The notes: generated by a model not told the origin, from the sequence alone. 55,607 nucleotides of DNA from Fibrobacteraceae bacterium (GCA_017625775.1 JAGAKE010000009.1:1-55607); one strand, 5' to 3'; shown: positions 45,683 through 54,968, numbered from the stretch's first letter. Numbers and translations are program-made.

Positions 45683-45762
45683 GTTGAAGCGAGAGGGAGA
45701 CTTCCCCCACCTATGAAAAAAGTATATTTGTCTTAATTTATTAGGTTTCTTTTGAGGCGCTG

Positions 45763-46650
45763 ATGAAAGGAATTGTACTTGCCGGTGGTTCTGGCACACG
45801 ACTTTATCCATTGACGATGGTAACTTCAAAACAGCTTTTGCCTGTTTATGATAAGCCAATGATTTATTATCCGCTTTCAACTTTAATGCTTGCGGGAATT
45901 AGAGACATCTTGATTATTTCTACGCCAACGGATTTGCCAAATTTCGAAAAACTCCTGGGCGATGGTTCGGCGATGGGATTAAACTTGAGTTACAAAGTGC
46001 AACCTAGCCCAGACGGCTTGGCGCAAGCGTTCATTCTTGGAGAGGAATTTATCGGAGACGATTGCTGCGCGATGGTTCTTGGCGATAATATTTTTTACGG
46101 GAACGGATTCAGTCCGCTTTTAAAGGCCGCTGTGAAGAACGCTGAAGAAAATGGTCGTGCAAGTGTTTTTGGTTACTACGTAGATGACCCGGAACGATTT
46201 GGTGTCGTAGAATTTGATAATTCCGGCAAAGTCATTTCTGTAGAAGAAAAACCGAAAGAACCGAAAAGTAATTACGCGATTACGGGACTTTACTTTTACG
46301 ACAATCGCGTTTCTAGATTCGCAAAGGCACAGAAACCAAGCGCCCGTGGCGAACTTGAAATTACTGATTTGAATAAGACTTATTTAGAAAAAGGCGAACT
46401 TGATGTAAAACTTCTTGGACGCGGTTTTGCTTGGCTTGATACGGGCACAATGGATAGTTTAATTGAAGCGGGCGAATTTGTGAAAATGGTTGAAAGCAGG
46501 CAAGGCATTCAAATTTCTGCAGTAGAGGAAATCGCTTTCATCAATGGCTGGATTTCAAAAGAAAAACTTTTAGAAAGTGCTGCTAAATACGGAAAATCTC
46601 CTTATGGACAACATTTGAAAAAAGTTGCTGAAGGGAAAATTCATTACTAG
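45763..46650 (+). CDS. rfbA: Glucose-1-phosphate thymidylyltransferase
   Basis: 295 residues, standard. The start [20 protein letters not shown], then [20 protein letters not shown], is the nucleotidyltransferase signature; [14 protein letters not shown] and YFYDNRV follow. It makes dTDP-glucose from dTTP and glucose-1-phosphate, the first step of dTDP-rhamnose-type sugar synthesis. First gene of rfbA-rfbB-rfbC, nine bases before rfbB. G+C content is visibly higher than in recBCD. Confidence 0.96.
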   Translation: MKGIVLAGGSGTRLYPLTMVTSKQLLPVYDKPMIYYPLSTLMLAGIRDILIISTPTDLPNFEKLLGDGSAMGLNLSYKVQPSPDGLAQAFILGEEFIGDDCCAMVLGDNIFYGNGFSPLLKAAVKNAEENGRASVFGYYVDDPERFGVVEFDNSGKVISVEEKPKEPKSNYAITGLYFYDNRVSRFAKAQKPSARGELEITDLNKTYLEKGELDVKLLGRGFAWLDTGTMDSLIEAGEFVKMVESRQGIQISAVEEIAFINGWISKEKLLESAAKYGKSPYGQHLKKVAEGKIHY

Positions 46651-46659
46651 GAAATTATT

Positions 46660-47796
46660 ATGAAATCAATCGTTATCACAGGTGGTGCAGGTTTTATCGG
46701 AAGTCACGTGGTTCGCTTGTTCGTGAACAAGTACCCGGAATATAAAATCATCAATCTTGACAAGCTGACTTATGCAGGCAACCTTGAGAACCTTAAAGAT
46801 ATTGAAAGCAAGTCGAATTACAAATTCGTGAAAATGGATATCTGTGACTTTGATGCTTTTTATAAACTCATGCAAGAAGAACAAGTTAATGGCATTATTC
46901 ACTTAGCGGCTGAAAGCCATGTTGACCGCTCCATCAAAGATCCTTTTACTTTTGCTCGCACAAATGTGATGGGAACTCTTTCGCTTCTTCAAGCCGCAAA
47001 ACTCTATTGGGAATCTTTGCCAGAAAAATACGAGGGCAAACGTTTCTATCACATTTCAACAGATGAAGTCTATGGCGCACTTTCTATGAATCATCCAGAA
47101 GGAATTACGCCTCCGTTTACCACTACGGCTTCCAGTTCTGAACATCACTTAGCTTATGGCGATGACTTCTTCTACGAAACGACAAAATATACGCCGCATT
47201 CACCGTATTCAGCAAGCAAGGCCGGCTCCGACCATTTTGTACGTGCGTTCCATGATACCTACGGGATGCCAACGATTGTCACGAATTGCTCTAACAATTA
47301 TGGACCCTACCAATTCCCGGAAAAATTGATTCCGCTGTTCATCAATAACATTCGCCACAAAAAACCGCTGCCAGTTTACGGCAAGGGCGAAAACGTTCGT
47401 GACTGGCTTTTTGTAGAAGACCATGCCCGCGCCATCGACGTGATTTTCCATAACGGGAAGATTGCCGAAACCTATAACATCGGCGGATTCAACGAATGGA
47501 AAAATATCGACATCATAAAAGTTGTGATTAAAACGGTTGATCGCTTACTTGGTCGCGAAGAAAGCGAAGACATGAATTTGATTACTTATGTAACAGATCG
47601 CCTTGGCCACGACGCTCGCTACGCCATTGATTCCACTAAGCTTCAGAAAGAATTGGGCTGGGAGCCTTCGCTTCAATTTGAAGAAGGCATTGAAAAAACA
47701 GTGCGCTGGTACTTAGATAACCAAGAATGGCTCGACAACATCACAAGCGGCGACTACGAAAAGTATTACGAAAATATGTACAAAGGAAAAATCTAA
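46660..47796 (+). CDS. rfbB: dTDP-glucose 4,6-dehydratase
   Basis: 378 residues, slightly longer than usual (about 350). ITGGAGFIGSHVVRLFVN is the NAD-binding motif. HLAAESHVDRSI, FYHISTDEVYGAL with the catalytic Asp-Glu, SPYSASKAGSDHFVRAF (Tyr-x3-Lys) and NNYGPYQFPEKLIP are typical. It turns dTDP-glucose into the 4-keto-6-deoxy sugar. The stop TAA overlaps the rfbC ATG. Confidence 0.96.
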   Translation: MKSIVITGGAGFIGSHVVRLFVNKYPEYKIINLDKLTYAGNLENLKDIESKSNYKFVKMDICDFDAFYKLMQEEQVNGIIHLAAESHVDRSIKDPFTFARTNVMGTLSLLQAAKLYWESLPEKYEGKRFYHISTDEVYGALSMNHPEGITPPFTTTASSSEHHLAYGDDFFYETTKYTPHSPYSASKAGSDHFVRAFHDTYGMPTIVTNCSNNYGPYQFPEKLIPLFINNIRHKKPLPVYGKGENVRDWLFVEDHARAIDVIFHNGKIAETYNIGGFNEWKNIDIIKVVIKTVDRLLGREESEDMNLITYVTDRLGHDARYAIDSTKLQKELGWEPSLQFEEGIEKTVRWYLDNQEWLDNITSGDYEKYYENMYKGKI

Positions 47797-48359
47797 TGGG
47801 AAAATTTAATTTCATCAAAACATCTATTGAAGGAGTCACGATTATTGAACCAACAGTGTATGGAGATGCTCGTGGTTACTTTATGGAAACTTATAATGCT
47901 CGCGAATTTAATGAAGCTGGCTTGAACATGACCTTTGTGCAAGACAACGAATCGAAAAGCAAAAAAGGCGTTTTGCGCGGGCTGCATTTTCAAAAAACAA
48001 ATCCTCAAGGGAAATTAGTCCGGGTGATTGAAGGCGAAGTTTTTGATGTGGCAGTAGATCTTCGCAAGGGCAGCCCGACTTTTGGAAAATGGGAAGGCGT
48101 GATTTTAAGCGCTGAAAATAAAAAGCAATTTTATATTCCTGAAGGTTTCGCTCATGGGTTTGTAGTGCTTTCAGAAACAGCCACTTTTGTTTATAAGTGC
48201 ACTAGACTTTACAACCCAACTGACGAAGGCGGGCTTTTCTGGAATGACCCGGCGATTGGAATTAAATGGCCTTTGCCAGAAAACTTTGAACCTCTCTTAA
48301 GCGAAAAAGACACTAAAAATCCCCTGCTTAAAGATTTAGGGTTCGCTTTTGAAATTTAA
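47796..48359 (+). CDS. rfbC: dTDP-4-dehydrorhamnose 3,5-epimerase
   Basis: 187 residues from MGKFNFIKTSIEGV; TAATG overlap with rfbB defines the start, and the longer in-frame ATG lies inside rfbB. The family run ESKSKKGVLRGLHFQKTNPQ, then GKLVRVIEGEVFDVAVDLRK, FYIPEGFAHGFVVLS and GLFWNDPAIGIKWP, is complete. It epimerises C3 and C5 in dTDP-rhamnose synthesis. rfbD is not adjacent, so the final reductase must be elsewhere. The nearby RgpF-like gene in this window could use the product. Confidence 0.96.
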   Translation: MGKFNFIKTSIEGVTIIEPTVYGDARGYFMETYNAREFNEAGLNMTFVQDNESKSKKGVLRGLHFQKTNPQGKLVRVIEGEVFDVAVDLRKGSPTFGKWEGVILSAENKKQFYIPEGFAHGFVVLSETATFVYKCTRLYNPTDEGGLFWNDPAIGIKWPLPENFEPLLSEKDTKNPLLKDLGFAFEI

Positions 48360-48400
48360 AAATCAATACGACTTTCTTAAAAATTATTGAATTTATTTAC

Positions 48401-48430
48401 AAAGTCTGTTTCAAAACAGACTTTTTTTAT
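48401..48430 (+). terminator. Terminator of the rfbABC operon
   Basis: Perfect 10-bp stem (48401-48410 with 48415-48424), loop TCAA, followed by a T-run, 41 bases after the rfbC stop. Confidence 0.9.
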
Positions 48431-48491
48431 TTCCATTTTAATCCTTTTTAAAATACTCAAAAAAAAATCTTTTATTTTTTAGAGGGTTTGG

Positions 48492-48529
48492 AAAAGAGCA
48501 ACTACCTAAATTCAGTTAGTTGCTCTTTT
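48492..48529 (+). promoter_or_regulatory. Leader hairpin immediately before the ribosome-binding site
   Basis: Perfect 13-bp arms (48492-48504 and 48517-48529) with a 12-base loop. The right arm ends in TTTT and is directly followed by the Shine-Dalgarno AAAGGAG (48530-48536) of the metallopeptidase gene. It resembles an intrinsic terminator in the leader (attenuator) or a 5' stabilising stem. Which one cannot be told from sequence. Confidence 0.65.
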
Positions 48530-48544
48530 AAAGGAGATGTTGGG

Positions 48545-50884
48545 ATGAAATTTTTCAAAATTTCAGTAATCGCGGTCATGGCGATTAGTTTTTCTATGGC
48601 AGCAGAAGGCGACCCGTATGTATGGCCAAGCTATCGTTCGGATTTAGATTATAACACAAAAGAAAACATTGGAGAAATTGCTCCTCCAACTAAATTTTCT
48701 ACAGACTGTAATGGTGTTACTGGCCAAAAAGCAGGAAAATGGTGGGCATTTTATTGGGGCGCCGACAGAGATTCTCGCATCACTGACGAAACCATCGAAA
48801 ACCTCTTAAAAAAATACGATGAGGATTTTGGTTACTTAAGAGACTCCATGGGATGGGCTCCTGATCGCCGGGCACAAAACGGATACTATAGTGCTGTTTA
48901 TTACTATGGTTCTGGAACATGTGCTGGTGGCAATAAAACAGACACAACGGGTGGTTGGCAAACCAATGTCGGCACAAATTATTACGAAGCCGTTGCTGCC
49001 TCATTTTACCCTATTTATTCTTTCAATCCTAGTTGCACATACAACGACCGCGTAGCTCAAATGAATGCAATGGTTCATGAAGGAATTCACTCCATGACAA
49101 AAGCATACCCAGGCGCTCAAAATGCTCACTGGTTTCAGGAGGGTGGAAACACTTGGATACAACAAGAAATGGAATCCAGGCGTTCTAGCGTGTATAGTGG
49201 TATGGGATTCCTGAATGCCGCGGCCTTAATCGCTCCCTTCATTCCGATTGAAAGTTATAGCGGTTGGCTTTTAGATGGTTCTTTTGGCGGCCCAGGCGCA
49301 GAAGGCGTTGATGTTCGAAATGGTTCTCAACAACTTTGCAACTGGAGAAATTTATTAGGTGGTTATCAATACGGAAATATGTTTCCGACATTTCTTGGAG
49401 AGTGGGTTGGAAAAGGCGCCGTTCGCTGGCTTTATGGGAATGCCACTAGATATTTATTAGAAGCATTTGCAACTGAAAAAGGGCTTGGGCCAGAAAAAAC
49501 GCAACAGTTGATTATGGAATACAGAGCAAAATCAGCACTGCTTGATTTTAAAAAATGGTCCGATGAATTAAAAAGCCTTTTAAATTCAAACTTTGGAAGT
49601 ACAGCAAAAGCAGAATGGAGCCCGGCGGCGCAAGAAGTTGAAAGCTGGACGATGACACCTTACGCAGTAACCACGGATTCTAATGGTTATCTTATTCCTG
49701 AAAAACGCACAACTCCAGGTTGGTCTGGTGCAAATATTATTCCATTAAAAGTTGAAAACGGAAGTTCTTTAGTTAAAGTTTCTCTTTTGCCGTTGGGCGA
49801 AAATATGAGTCTTCAAATTTGCTATCGAGCTACCGATGGAACACCAATATACAGCACGCCTGTTTTAGGAAAAGGTAGCACAAGCCTTCGTTTAGACAAA
49901 GCTCCTCAGGACGGAATTGTTTTTGCCGTTGTCTGTAATTTAGATTACAATTACACAGATGAAATTCGTTTAAATCATTATGATTACAGACTAAAACCGG
50001 AATCAGGAATTAGCGGCGCTGGAAGCGCGACCACAAAATATTACAACAACTTTGTTACTCAATACGATTGGACTGAACTTGAAAATAATTCTGATATTCC
50101 TGTAAGTAGTTCTTCTTCACAAACAAACCCTACTGAAAGTTCTTCTTCAAATTCTGTAACCGCCTCACAAAACACTTTAAAAATAGATGTTTCTATAGTA
50201 CTTCCAATTGATGATAATTTTGCTGGCGTGGAATTTGATTTAATGGCTTCTGATGTAGCAAAATTCCTCGGAGTTTCTGAATCCAATATTGCAAACAGCG
50301 TTTCTTATTTTGCGTACCAACCCAATGGTTCACTTGATTCTAATTCTACTGCTAATGCGCCGGGGCACTGGTTTGATTCTAAAGGGAATGTAGTTTCTTA
50401 TGGTGAAAATGCTTACCTTTATTCTGAATTTAATTTATCTACAATGAAAGGTGTGTTAGGGCATTATCCAAACCGAGTTTCTGACAAAGAAAATTATACC
50501 GTTTCTCAAGTTTTGAAATACAAAGAAAAATTAGTGCTTTACACTATTGAAGTCACCATCACAAATGATGCTGCAAACGCAGAAGCTAATACTTCTAGCT
50601 TACGATACGGCTTAAAAGATTATCTTCCTAGCCATATTTGGCTTTCTGCAAAACAAGGCATCATTCAATTACATTACCGTTTAGATTACACAGATAATGT
50701 AAAAATTGGATTATACTCTGCTTATGGAGCTTTGCTTGGAATTCTTTCTTTTGAAAAGCAAAACGCCGGGCAACATCTTAAAGAAATAGATTTAAAAAAC
50801 TTAGGACTCCCTTTTGGAACTTACATTTTAAAAGTTACAACAGGAGCATACCGAGAAGCGCTAAGCATTACTGTCGCTCAATAA
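48545..50884 (+). CDS. Secreted gluzincin-like metallopeptidase with DUF4859 and T9SS-type C-terminus
   Basis: 779 residues from MKFFKISVIAVMAISFSMAA, a signal peptide; AAAGGAG eight bases upstream fixes the start. The catalytic part (about 20-510) has HEGIH at 178-182 and a glutamate at 199 in WFQEGGNTW, fitting HExxH plus a downstream Glu ligand. A Ser-rich linker (about 518-540, SSSSS and ESSSS) leads to a DUF4859-like module (about 545-690) containing FAGVEFDLMASDVAKFLGVS and GHWFDSKGNVVSYG. The last 75 residues (KIGLYSAYGALLGIL, LPFGTYILKVTTG) look like a type IX secretion sorting domain. Likely extracellular or surface-bound; substrate unknown. Single-gene unit between two terminators. 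Confidence 0.78.
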   Translation: MKFFKISVIAVMAISFSMAAEGDPYVWPSYRSDLDYNTKENIGEIAPPTKFSTDCNGVTGQKAGKWWAFYWGADRDSRITDETIENLLKKYDEDFGYLRDSMGWAPDRRAQNGYYSAVYYYGSGTCAGGNKTDTTGGWQTNVGTNYYEAVAASFYPIYSFNPSCTYNDRVAQMNAMVHEGIHSMTKAYPGAQNAHWFQEGGNTWIQQEMESRRSSVYSGMGFLNAAALIAPFIPIESYSGWLLDGSFGGPGAEGVDVRNGSQQLCNWRNLLGGYQYGNMFPTFLGEWVGKGAVRWLYGNATRYLLEAFATEKGLGPEKTQQLIMEYRAKSALLDFKKWSDELKSLLNSNFGSTAKAEWSPAAQEVESWTMTPYAVTTDSNGYLIPEKRTTPGWSGANIIPLKVENGSSLVKVSLLPLGENMSLQICYRATDGTPIYSTPVLGKGSTSLRLDKAPQDGIVFAVVCNLDYNYTDEIRLNHYDYRLKPESGISGAGSATTKYYNNFVTQYDWTELENNSDIPVSSSSSQTNPTESSSSNSVTASQNTLKIDVSIVLPIDDNFAGVEFDLMASDVAKFLGVSESNIANSVSYFAYQPNGSLDSNSTANAPGHWFDSKGNVVSYGENAYLYSEFNLSTMKGVLGHYPNRVSDKENYTVSQVLKYKEKLVLYTIEVTITNDAANAEANTSSLRYGLKDYLPSHIWLSAKQGIIQLHYRLDYTDNVKIGLYSAYGALLGILSFEKQNAGQHLKEIDLKNLGLPFGTYILKVTTGAYREALSITVAQ

Positions 50885-50891
50885 ATAATCC

Positions 50892-50928
50892 AAAAAAAAG
50901 TGGTTGATTTTTTCAACCGCTTTTTTTT
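50892..50928 (+). terminator. Terminator of the metallopeptidase gene
   Basis: Stem 50892-50907 with 50913-50928 (GTGGTTGA with TCAACCGC, one wobble), flanked by A- and T-runs. Confidence 0.88.
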
Positions 50929-50950
50929 AATCATCTAAAAATGCCTTTTT

Positions 50951-51982
50951 CTAAATACCATTAAAAAATATATCAGCTAAACCAGCACGAGTTTCATTTA
51001 TACGAGCAGGTGTTTTTTCTCTTTTGGGGTAAGTGAAATCTGAAAGAAGTATAATTCCTGCTTTCTTTTCAGCGTCTCCAACAAGGCTCGCCCCTGTGAA
51101 ACCAGTTTTTCCAAAGGTTTTTGAAGAATGACATTTACCCATAAACTTTTCTGAATTCAATTCAAAACCAAGAGCTGTACAAGCAGATATATCTCTAGCA
51201 AAGGCGTTCTTTGAAATCAAATCTAAAATTCCTGAAGCAATAACTTGTTTGCCTTCAAATTTTCCATCTTGTAAAAGCATCTTTAAAAAACGCAAAAGAT
51301 CAGGAACCGTTGAAAACATTCCGGCTGAACCAACCGGGAAAAGTTTTTGGAGAACAAACGCGCTTTCGTCGTGAACCTCACCTTGAATTTTTCGATTTCT
51401 AAAAGCACAAATTTCTGTCGGAACAATTTCTTCTTTTGGCATTTTCTTCAAAGGAAAAAATCCCGAACGATTCATGCCTAAGGGCAAAAAAAGCAATTCT
51501 TCTGCTAACACATCTAAATGCTTTCCAGAAATTTCTTGAAGAATCAAACCTAACAAAATGCTTGCTGGATTACCATAATTAAAAAGTGTCCCTGGGCGTT
51601 TTTCAAACTGATAATTAAAAAGAAAATCCAATATTTCTTCTGGCGATTTTTCTTTCAAAGAACTCATAGGCACGCTGTAATCTAAAGAATGCGTTAGCAG
51701 ATGCCAGACTAAAACTTCATCTCGATAATTTGTATTGAATTTTTTTAGATACTTAGAAACCGGCGCCTTTAAATCTAATTTCTTAGTTAAAATATAATGC
51801 AAAGCAATCGTAGATGTCGGGCAAACCTTTGTTAAAGAAGCTATATCAAACACAGCATTTTCTGAAACATTTTTGGCAATAACGCACGTTTCTCCATTCG
51901 GATAAATAAGCCCAAGCACCGCTTTATGAAAAACACCTTGCTCAATCGCATTATCTAAAAATTTATGAATCTCTTTTTGCAT
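50951..51982 (-). CDS. Beta-lactamase-family serine hydrolase
   Basis: 343 residues from the ATG at 51982; an in-frame TTG at 51991 is an alternative, since GGAAGGA sits very close to the ATG. The SxxK motif is SLTK in FDIASLTKVCPTS, the Tyr-x-Asn motif is YGN in LFNYGNPASILLG, and KTG is in TFGKTGFTGASLV. These are the class C/penicillin-binding-protein-like catalytic residues. No signal peptide is seen, so it is more likely a cytoplasmic esterase or peptidase than a drug-resistance enzyme. Confidence 0.85.
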   Translation of the reverse strand: MQKEIHKFLDNAIEQGVFHKAVLGLIYPNGETCVIAKNVSENAVFDIASLTKVCPTSTIALHYILTKKLDLKAPVSKYLKKFNTNYRDEVLVWHLLTHSLDYSVPMSSLKEKSPEEILDFLFNYQFEKRPGTLFNYGNPASILLGLILQEISGKHLDVLAEELLFLPLGMNRSGFFPLKKMPKEEIVPTEICAFRNRKIQGEVHDESAFVLQKLFPVGSAGMFSTVPDLLRFLKMLLQDGKFEGKQVIASGILDLISKNAFARDISACTALGFELNSEKFMGKCHSSKTFGKTGFTGASLVGDAEKKAGIILLSDFTYPKREKTPARINETRAGLADIFFNGI

Positions 51983-52035
51983 TCCTTCCAATGTAGTAAA
52001 AGAATTATTTCTGCGACTTTTTTATTTTTTTCCTT

Positions 52036-52572
52036 ATGGAAGAAATGATTGATATTTTAGATAGCGCTGGTAATCTTACTGGAAAAATCTGTTCTCGAAC
52101 AGAAATTCACCAAAAAGGTCTTTGGCATAGAACCGTTCATATTTGGGCGTTTGATGAATCTGGAAAAATCCTTTTTCAAAAAAGAAGTTTAGAAAAAGAA
52201 AATCACCCGGGACTTTTAGATACAAGTTGTGCCGGCCATATTGAAGCATCTGATTCTAGCAGAAACGCTGGCGTTCGCGAACTTTCAGAAGAGCTTGGAA
52301 TTTTAAAAAATGCAAAAGAGTTAGAATTTTTGTTTGAATCAAAACACGAAAATATTTTATGCAATGGCAAATATTTAGACAATGAATTTTACGATGTTTA
52401 TCGCATTATTCTTTCTAAAACAGACATTCAAAAATTATCGCCGCAAAAAGGAGAAGTCGAATCTTTTCATTGGTTTAGTATTCAAGAATTAGAAATCGCT
52501 TTAAAAAATACGCCTGAAAAATTCGTGCCACACGAAAGAGATTTTCAATTTTTACTTTCTTTGCCCTATTAA
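52036..52572 (+). CDS. Nudix hydrolase
   Basis: 178 residues. The Nudix box is GHIEASDSSRNAGVRELSEE plus LGI; the usual first Glu of the box is Asp here. The preceding HRTVHIWAFDESGKILFQKR and the overall order resemble the isopentenyl-diphosphate isomerase-like Nudix branch (YfcD type). It would hydrolyse a nucleoside diphosphate derivative or similar; the substrate is not predictable. The 3' end overlaps the convergent acyltransferase gene by 21 bases. Confidence 0.88.
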   Translation: MEEMIDILDSAGNLTGKICSRTEIHQKGLWHRTVHIWAFDESGKILFQKRSLEKENHPGLLDTSCAGHIEASDSSRNAGVRELSEELGILKNAKELEFLFESKHENILCNGKYLDNEFYDVYRIILSKTDIQKLSPQKGEVESFHWFSIQELEIALKNTPEKFVPHERDFQFLLSLPY

Positions 52573-53565
52573 CCAAGGCAGGTAACGCCTACAGAAAATA
52601 CAAAACGGAATAATAAGTGCAATAGAAATAATGCTAAAAATCAAATTGGCAAAAACTGCATTTTGAAAAACAGAAAGATCTACTTTTAATCCAAAAGAAA
52701 GAACTCCTTTCAAAAGACTGCCAACAATCAAGTGAGTTGTAAAAATAGGGAGCGTATTTTTCCCAAGAAATTCTATAAAACGATTTTGAGGAATTTTACA
52801 AACCATCAAACAAAGCCCGTAAATACAAAGAATTGCAGATAAATAAAAAGACAAAGGTTCTTTCACTATCATGGTTGCCATATCAACGCGTTCACTAAAA
52901 ATAGAAATCAACGTTCCTAGCGAAAATAACAACACCCCCTTAACAAAAGCGCATTTTATCTCTCTAGAGAATAAGCATTTTGAATGAAAGGCTAGTACAA
53001 AAAAACTTAAACCCAGAAACGCAGAATCTAAACTAAAAGGTAACCGGAAAAGCATTTCATCGCTTGAAATATTTGCTAGAATAATTCCAACTCCAGCCAT
53101 TATAAATGTTAATAACAATTGTACTTTCAAGGAACATTTTAGAACAAAGTAAGCTAAAAGTTGAACAAAAAAATAACATGGCAGAAACCATAAAACCGCA
53201 TTCATTATCAAATAATGATTATAATTAACCCCATAAAAAATCCCAATTAATGGATGATAAGGCGAAATATTTAAAAGTGCGTCGGCACCAAATTTTCGCC
53301 CGACAAAAAACCAAAAGATATAAGAGAGAAAAGCAAAAGAAAAATACGGAATTAAATAAGTTTGAGTTTTCTTTTTTAGAAATTTTGAAATTTCTCCATT
53401 CGGCGTTTTAAAAGTCAAGCCACCTAAAAAGAAGAAAAGCGGCATGTGAAACGCATAAATAACTCGGTTCAAAGATTCAGGAAGTTCTGTATGTCCAAAA
53501 ACTACAAGAAAAATTCCAATAGCTTTTGCAAAATCAATCCAAAAAACGCGCTGCTTAGAAGGCAT
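52552..53565 (-). CDS. Acyltransferase family 3 membrane protein
   Basis: 337 residues with about ten membrane segments. The N-terminal FWIDFAKAIGIFLVVFGHTE with the catalytic His, then YAFHMPLFFFLGGL, identifies the acyltransferase-3 family (OatA/fucose O-acetylase-like). These proteins acetylate sugars of surface polysaccharide or peptidoglycan in the inner membrane. It starts 11 bases downstream of the COG3014-like gene stop on the same strand, so the two may be co-transcribed. Confidence 0.88.
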   Translation of the reverse strand: MPSKQRVFWIDFAKAIGIFLVVFGHTELPESLNRVIYAFHMPLFFFLGGLTFKTPNGEISKFLKKKTQTYLIPYFSFAFLSYIFWFFVGRKFGADALLNISPYHPLIGIFYGVNYNHYLIMNAVLWFLPCYFFVQLLAYFVLKCSLKVQLLLTFIMAGVGIILANISSDEMLFRLPFSLDSAFLGLSFFVLAFHSKCLFSREIKCAFVKGVLLFSLGTLISIFSERVDMATMIVKEPLSFYLSAILCIYGLCLMVCKIPQNRFIEFLGKNTLPIFTTHLIVGSLLKGVLSFGLKVDLSVFQNAVFANLIFSIISIALIIPFCIFCRRYLPWLIGQRK

Positions 53566-53576
53566 TATAAAATCAA

Positions 53577-54968
53577 TTATTCAATTGCCGGAACGAACAA
53601 AAATTTTGTTTCTCCAGACTTAACTTGAATATTATTGAAATTGAACGATTTAACAACACTTCCATTTTTATTCAAAGCACTAACTTCTACACTATGATTC
53701 CCTGCATCAACAGGTAAACGAGTCATATAAATATTATGTGGGTAAAAAAGTCCTATTCTCAAATCAGCTTGTTCAAGTTGAGATTGAGCAATATCTGTAC
53801 CAAGGTTTGTCACCAAATTCAGCAAGGCATTTTCCGTTTGCATAGCCTGTTTTGCCTTTTGAGCAGCAAACGTACGTAAAGCTACTCGGAGCGCCGTACG
53901 CCCAATCGTTACATTTCTATCATCATCTAAATTCTGAGAAAGTTCCAAATCTGTATCGAGCATCGATTCTAACTTTTCTTGTTTAGAACCTAAACGAACA
54001 TTAAAGCCATTCACCCTTGATTTCAGAACTTTCTTTTCCGGAAGACTGAACCCAACATGGAAAGACATCCCTTGATCAGCATTCGGCATAATTGGAGCAA
54101 TCATGGTAAAATTAGCAGTCTTTCCTGTTTGAGGATCTTTGTAATTCAAATTCAAACCACCACCATTTACAAAAGTTCCTGACATATAAAGTTCTCCAAG
54201 AATCGGGCTGTGACCGCCATAAGCCACTACGATAATTTCTTGTTTCTTTTCGCGGCTTTCTTGTGCTTTAGGAAAAACAAGTGGCGTATGCTCAAAAGAT
54301 TTTAAATCATCAGCTCTGTCATTTGCAACAAGCCTATCACACACAAACCCCCAAACTTCTTTTGGTAACGGGTGTTTACTTTCGTCATAAGCTTTTACTG
54401 TTTTATAATAAGCAATTGCTGCATCGTCAGACTCGTCAGCAAGTTCATAAACTAAAGCTCCAAGGTAATGCAAAAAACCATTATCATTTACTTTCTTATT
54501 GTCCTTTTGATAAAGTTGCTCCATCGCTAGTTGACCACGACGAACTTCTACTGCCGCTCCATCGATATCGCCTTTTGCTAGAAAATTCAAAACCTGAATT
54601 TCATAAAGTAATAAGAGTTCAAAAGGGCGCGCGCGGTAAGGACGAACATTATCATTTGTTGCAATCGCTGCCGCTTCATTTGTCACAGAGCGAGCATACA
54701 AATCATCGTAAACTTGGGCTGCGGCGGTTAATTCTTTAATACTTGCATCAAAATCTTTATTGTAATGGTGCAAAATACCTAAATCCAAATGATAGAGAAA
54801 TTTCGTATTTTCTCCGTATAAATCTGCTTGTTCTTTTTTTATAGTTTGAATCGCACCACTAAAGCCATGCTTTTCATAAGCAGGAGCGAGTGCCTCGTAA
54901 CGAGTCATTGATTTATTTGCACAAGCGCAAAGAAAAATAGTTGCAAAAATTAATAGATATCTTTTCAT
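53577..54968 (-). CDS. COG3014-like lipoprotein with helical repeats
   Basis: 463 residues. It has a lipoprotein signal MKRYLLIFATIFLCAC (lipobox LCAC). Residues 25-230 form TPR-like helical repeats (LDLGILHHYNKDFDASIKEL, FLHYLGALVYELADESDDAA). A beta-rich half follows, with IIVVAYGGHSPI near the junction and ALRVALRTFAAQKAKQAM later. The order matches the uncharacterised COG3014 lipoproteins. Probably anchored in the outer membrane; role unknown. Confidence 0.8.
   Translation of the reverse strand: MKRYLLIFATIFLCACANKSMTRYEALAPAYEKHGFSGAIQTIKKEQADLYGENTKFLYHLDLGILHHYNKDFDASIKELTAAAQVYDDLYARSVTNEAAAIATNDNVRPYRARPFELLLLYEIQVLNFLAKGDIDGAAVEVRRGQLAMEQLYQKDNKKVNDNGFLHYLGALVYELADESDDAAIAYYKTVKAYDESKHPLPKEVWGFVCDRLVANDRADDLKSFEHTPLVFPKAQESREKKQEIIVVAYGGHSPILGELYMSGTFVNGGGLNLNYKDPQTGKTANFTMIAPIMPNADQGMSFHVGFSLPEKKVLKSRVNGFNVRLGSKQEKLESMLDTDLELSQNLDDDRNVTIGRTALRVALRTFAAQKAKQAMQTENALLNLVTNLGTDIAQSQLEQADLRIGLFYPHNIYMTRLPVDAGNHSVEVSALNKNGSVVKSFNFNNIQVKSGETKFLFVPAIE

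Larger units (their letters stand above)
45398..45762. other. Gene-free interval with two perfect inverted repeats
   Basis: 365 bases between recD and rfbA. I see no gene. It contains an AT-rich hairpin at 45425-45460 and a second at 45640-45682. Between 45600 and 45715 base composition changes (GAGGGGG, GCGAGAGGGAGA, CTTCCCCC), unlike the flanking recBCD DNA. The 5' region of rfbA, with GAGG five bases before its ATG, is at the right end. Confidence 0.6.

Noticed and set aside
54281..54739. 152-codon open frame on the plus strand
   Set aside because: It lies fully antisense to the COG3014-like lipoprotein gene, is His/Leu/Gln-rich with no ribosome-binding site, and is a codon-bias shadow.
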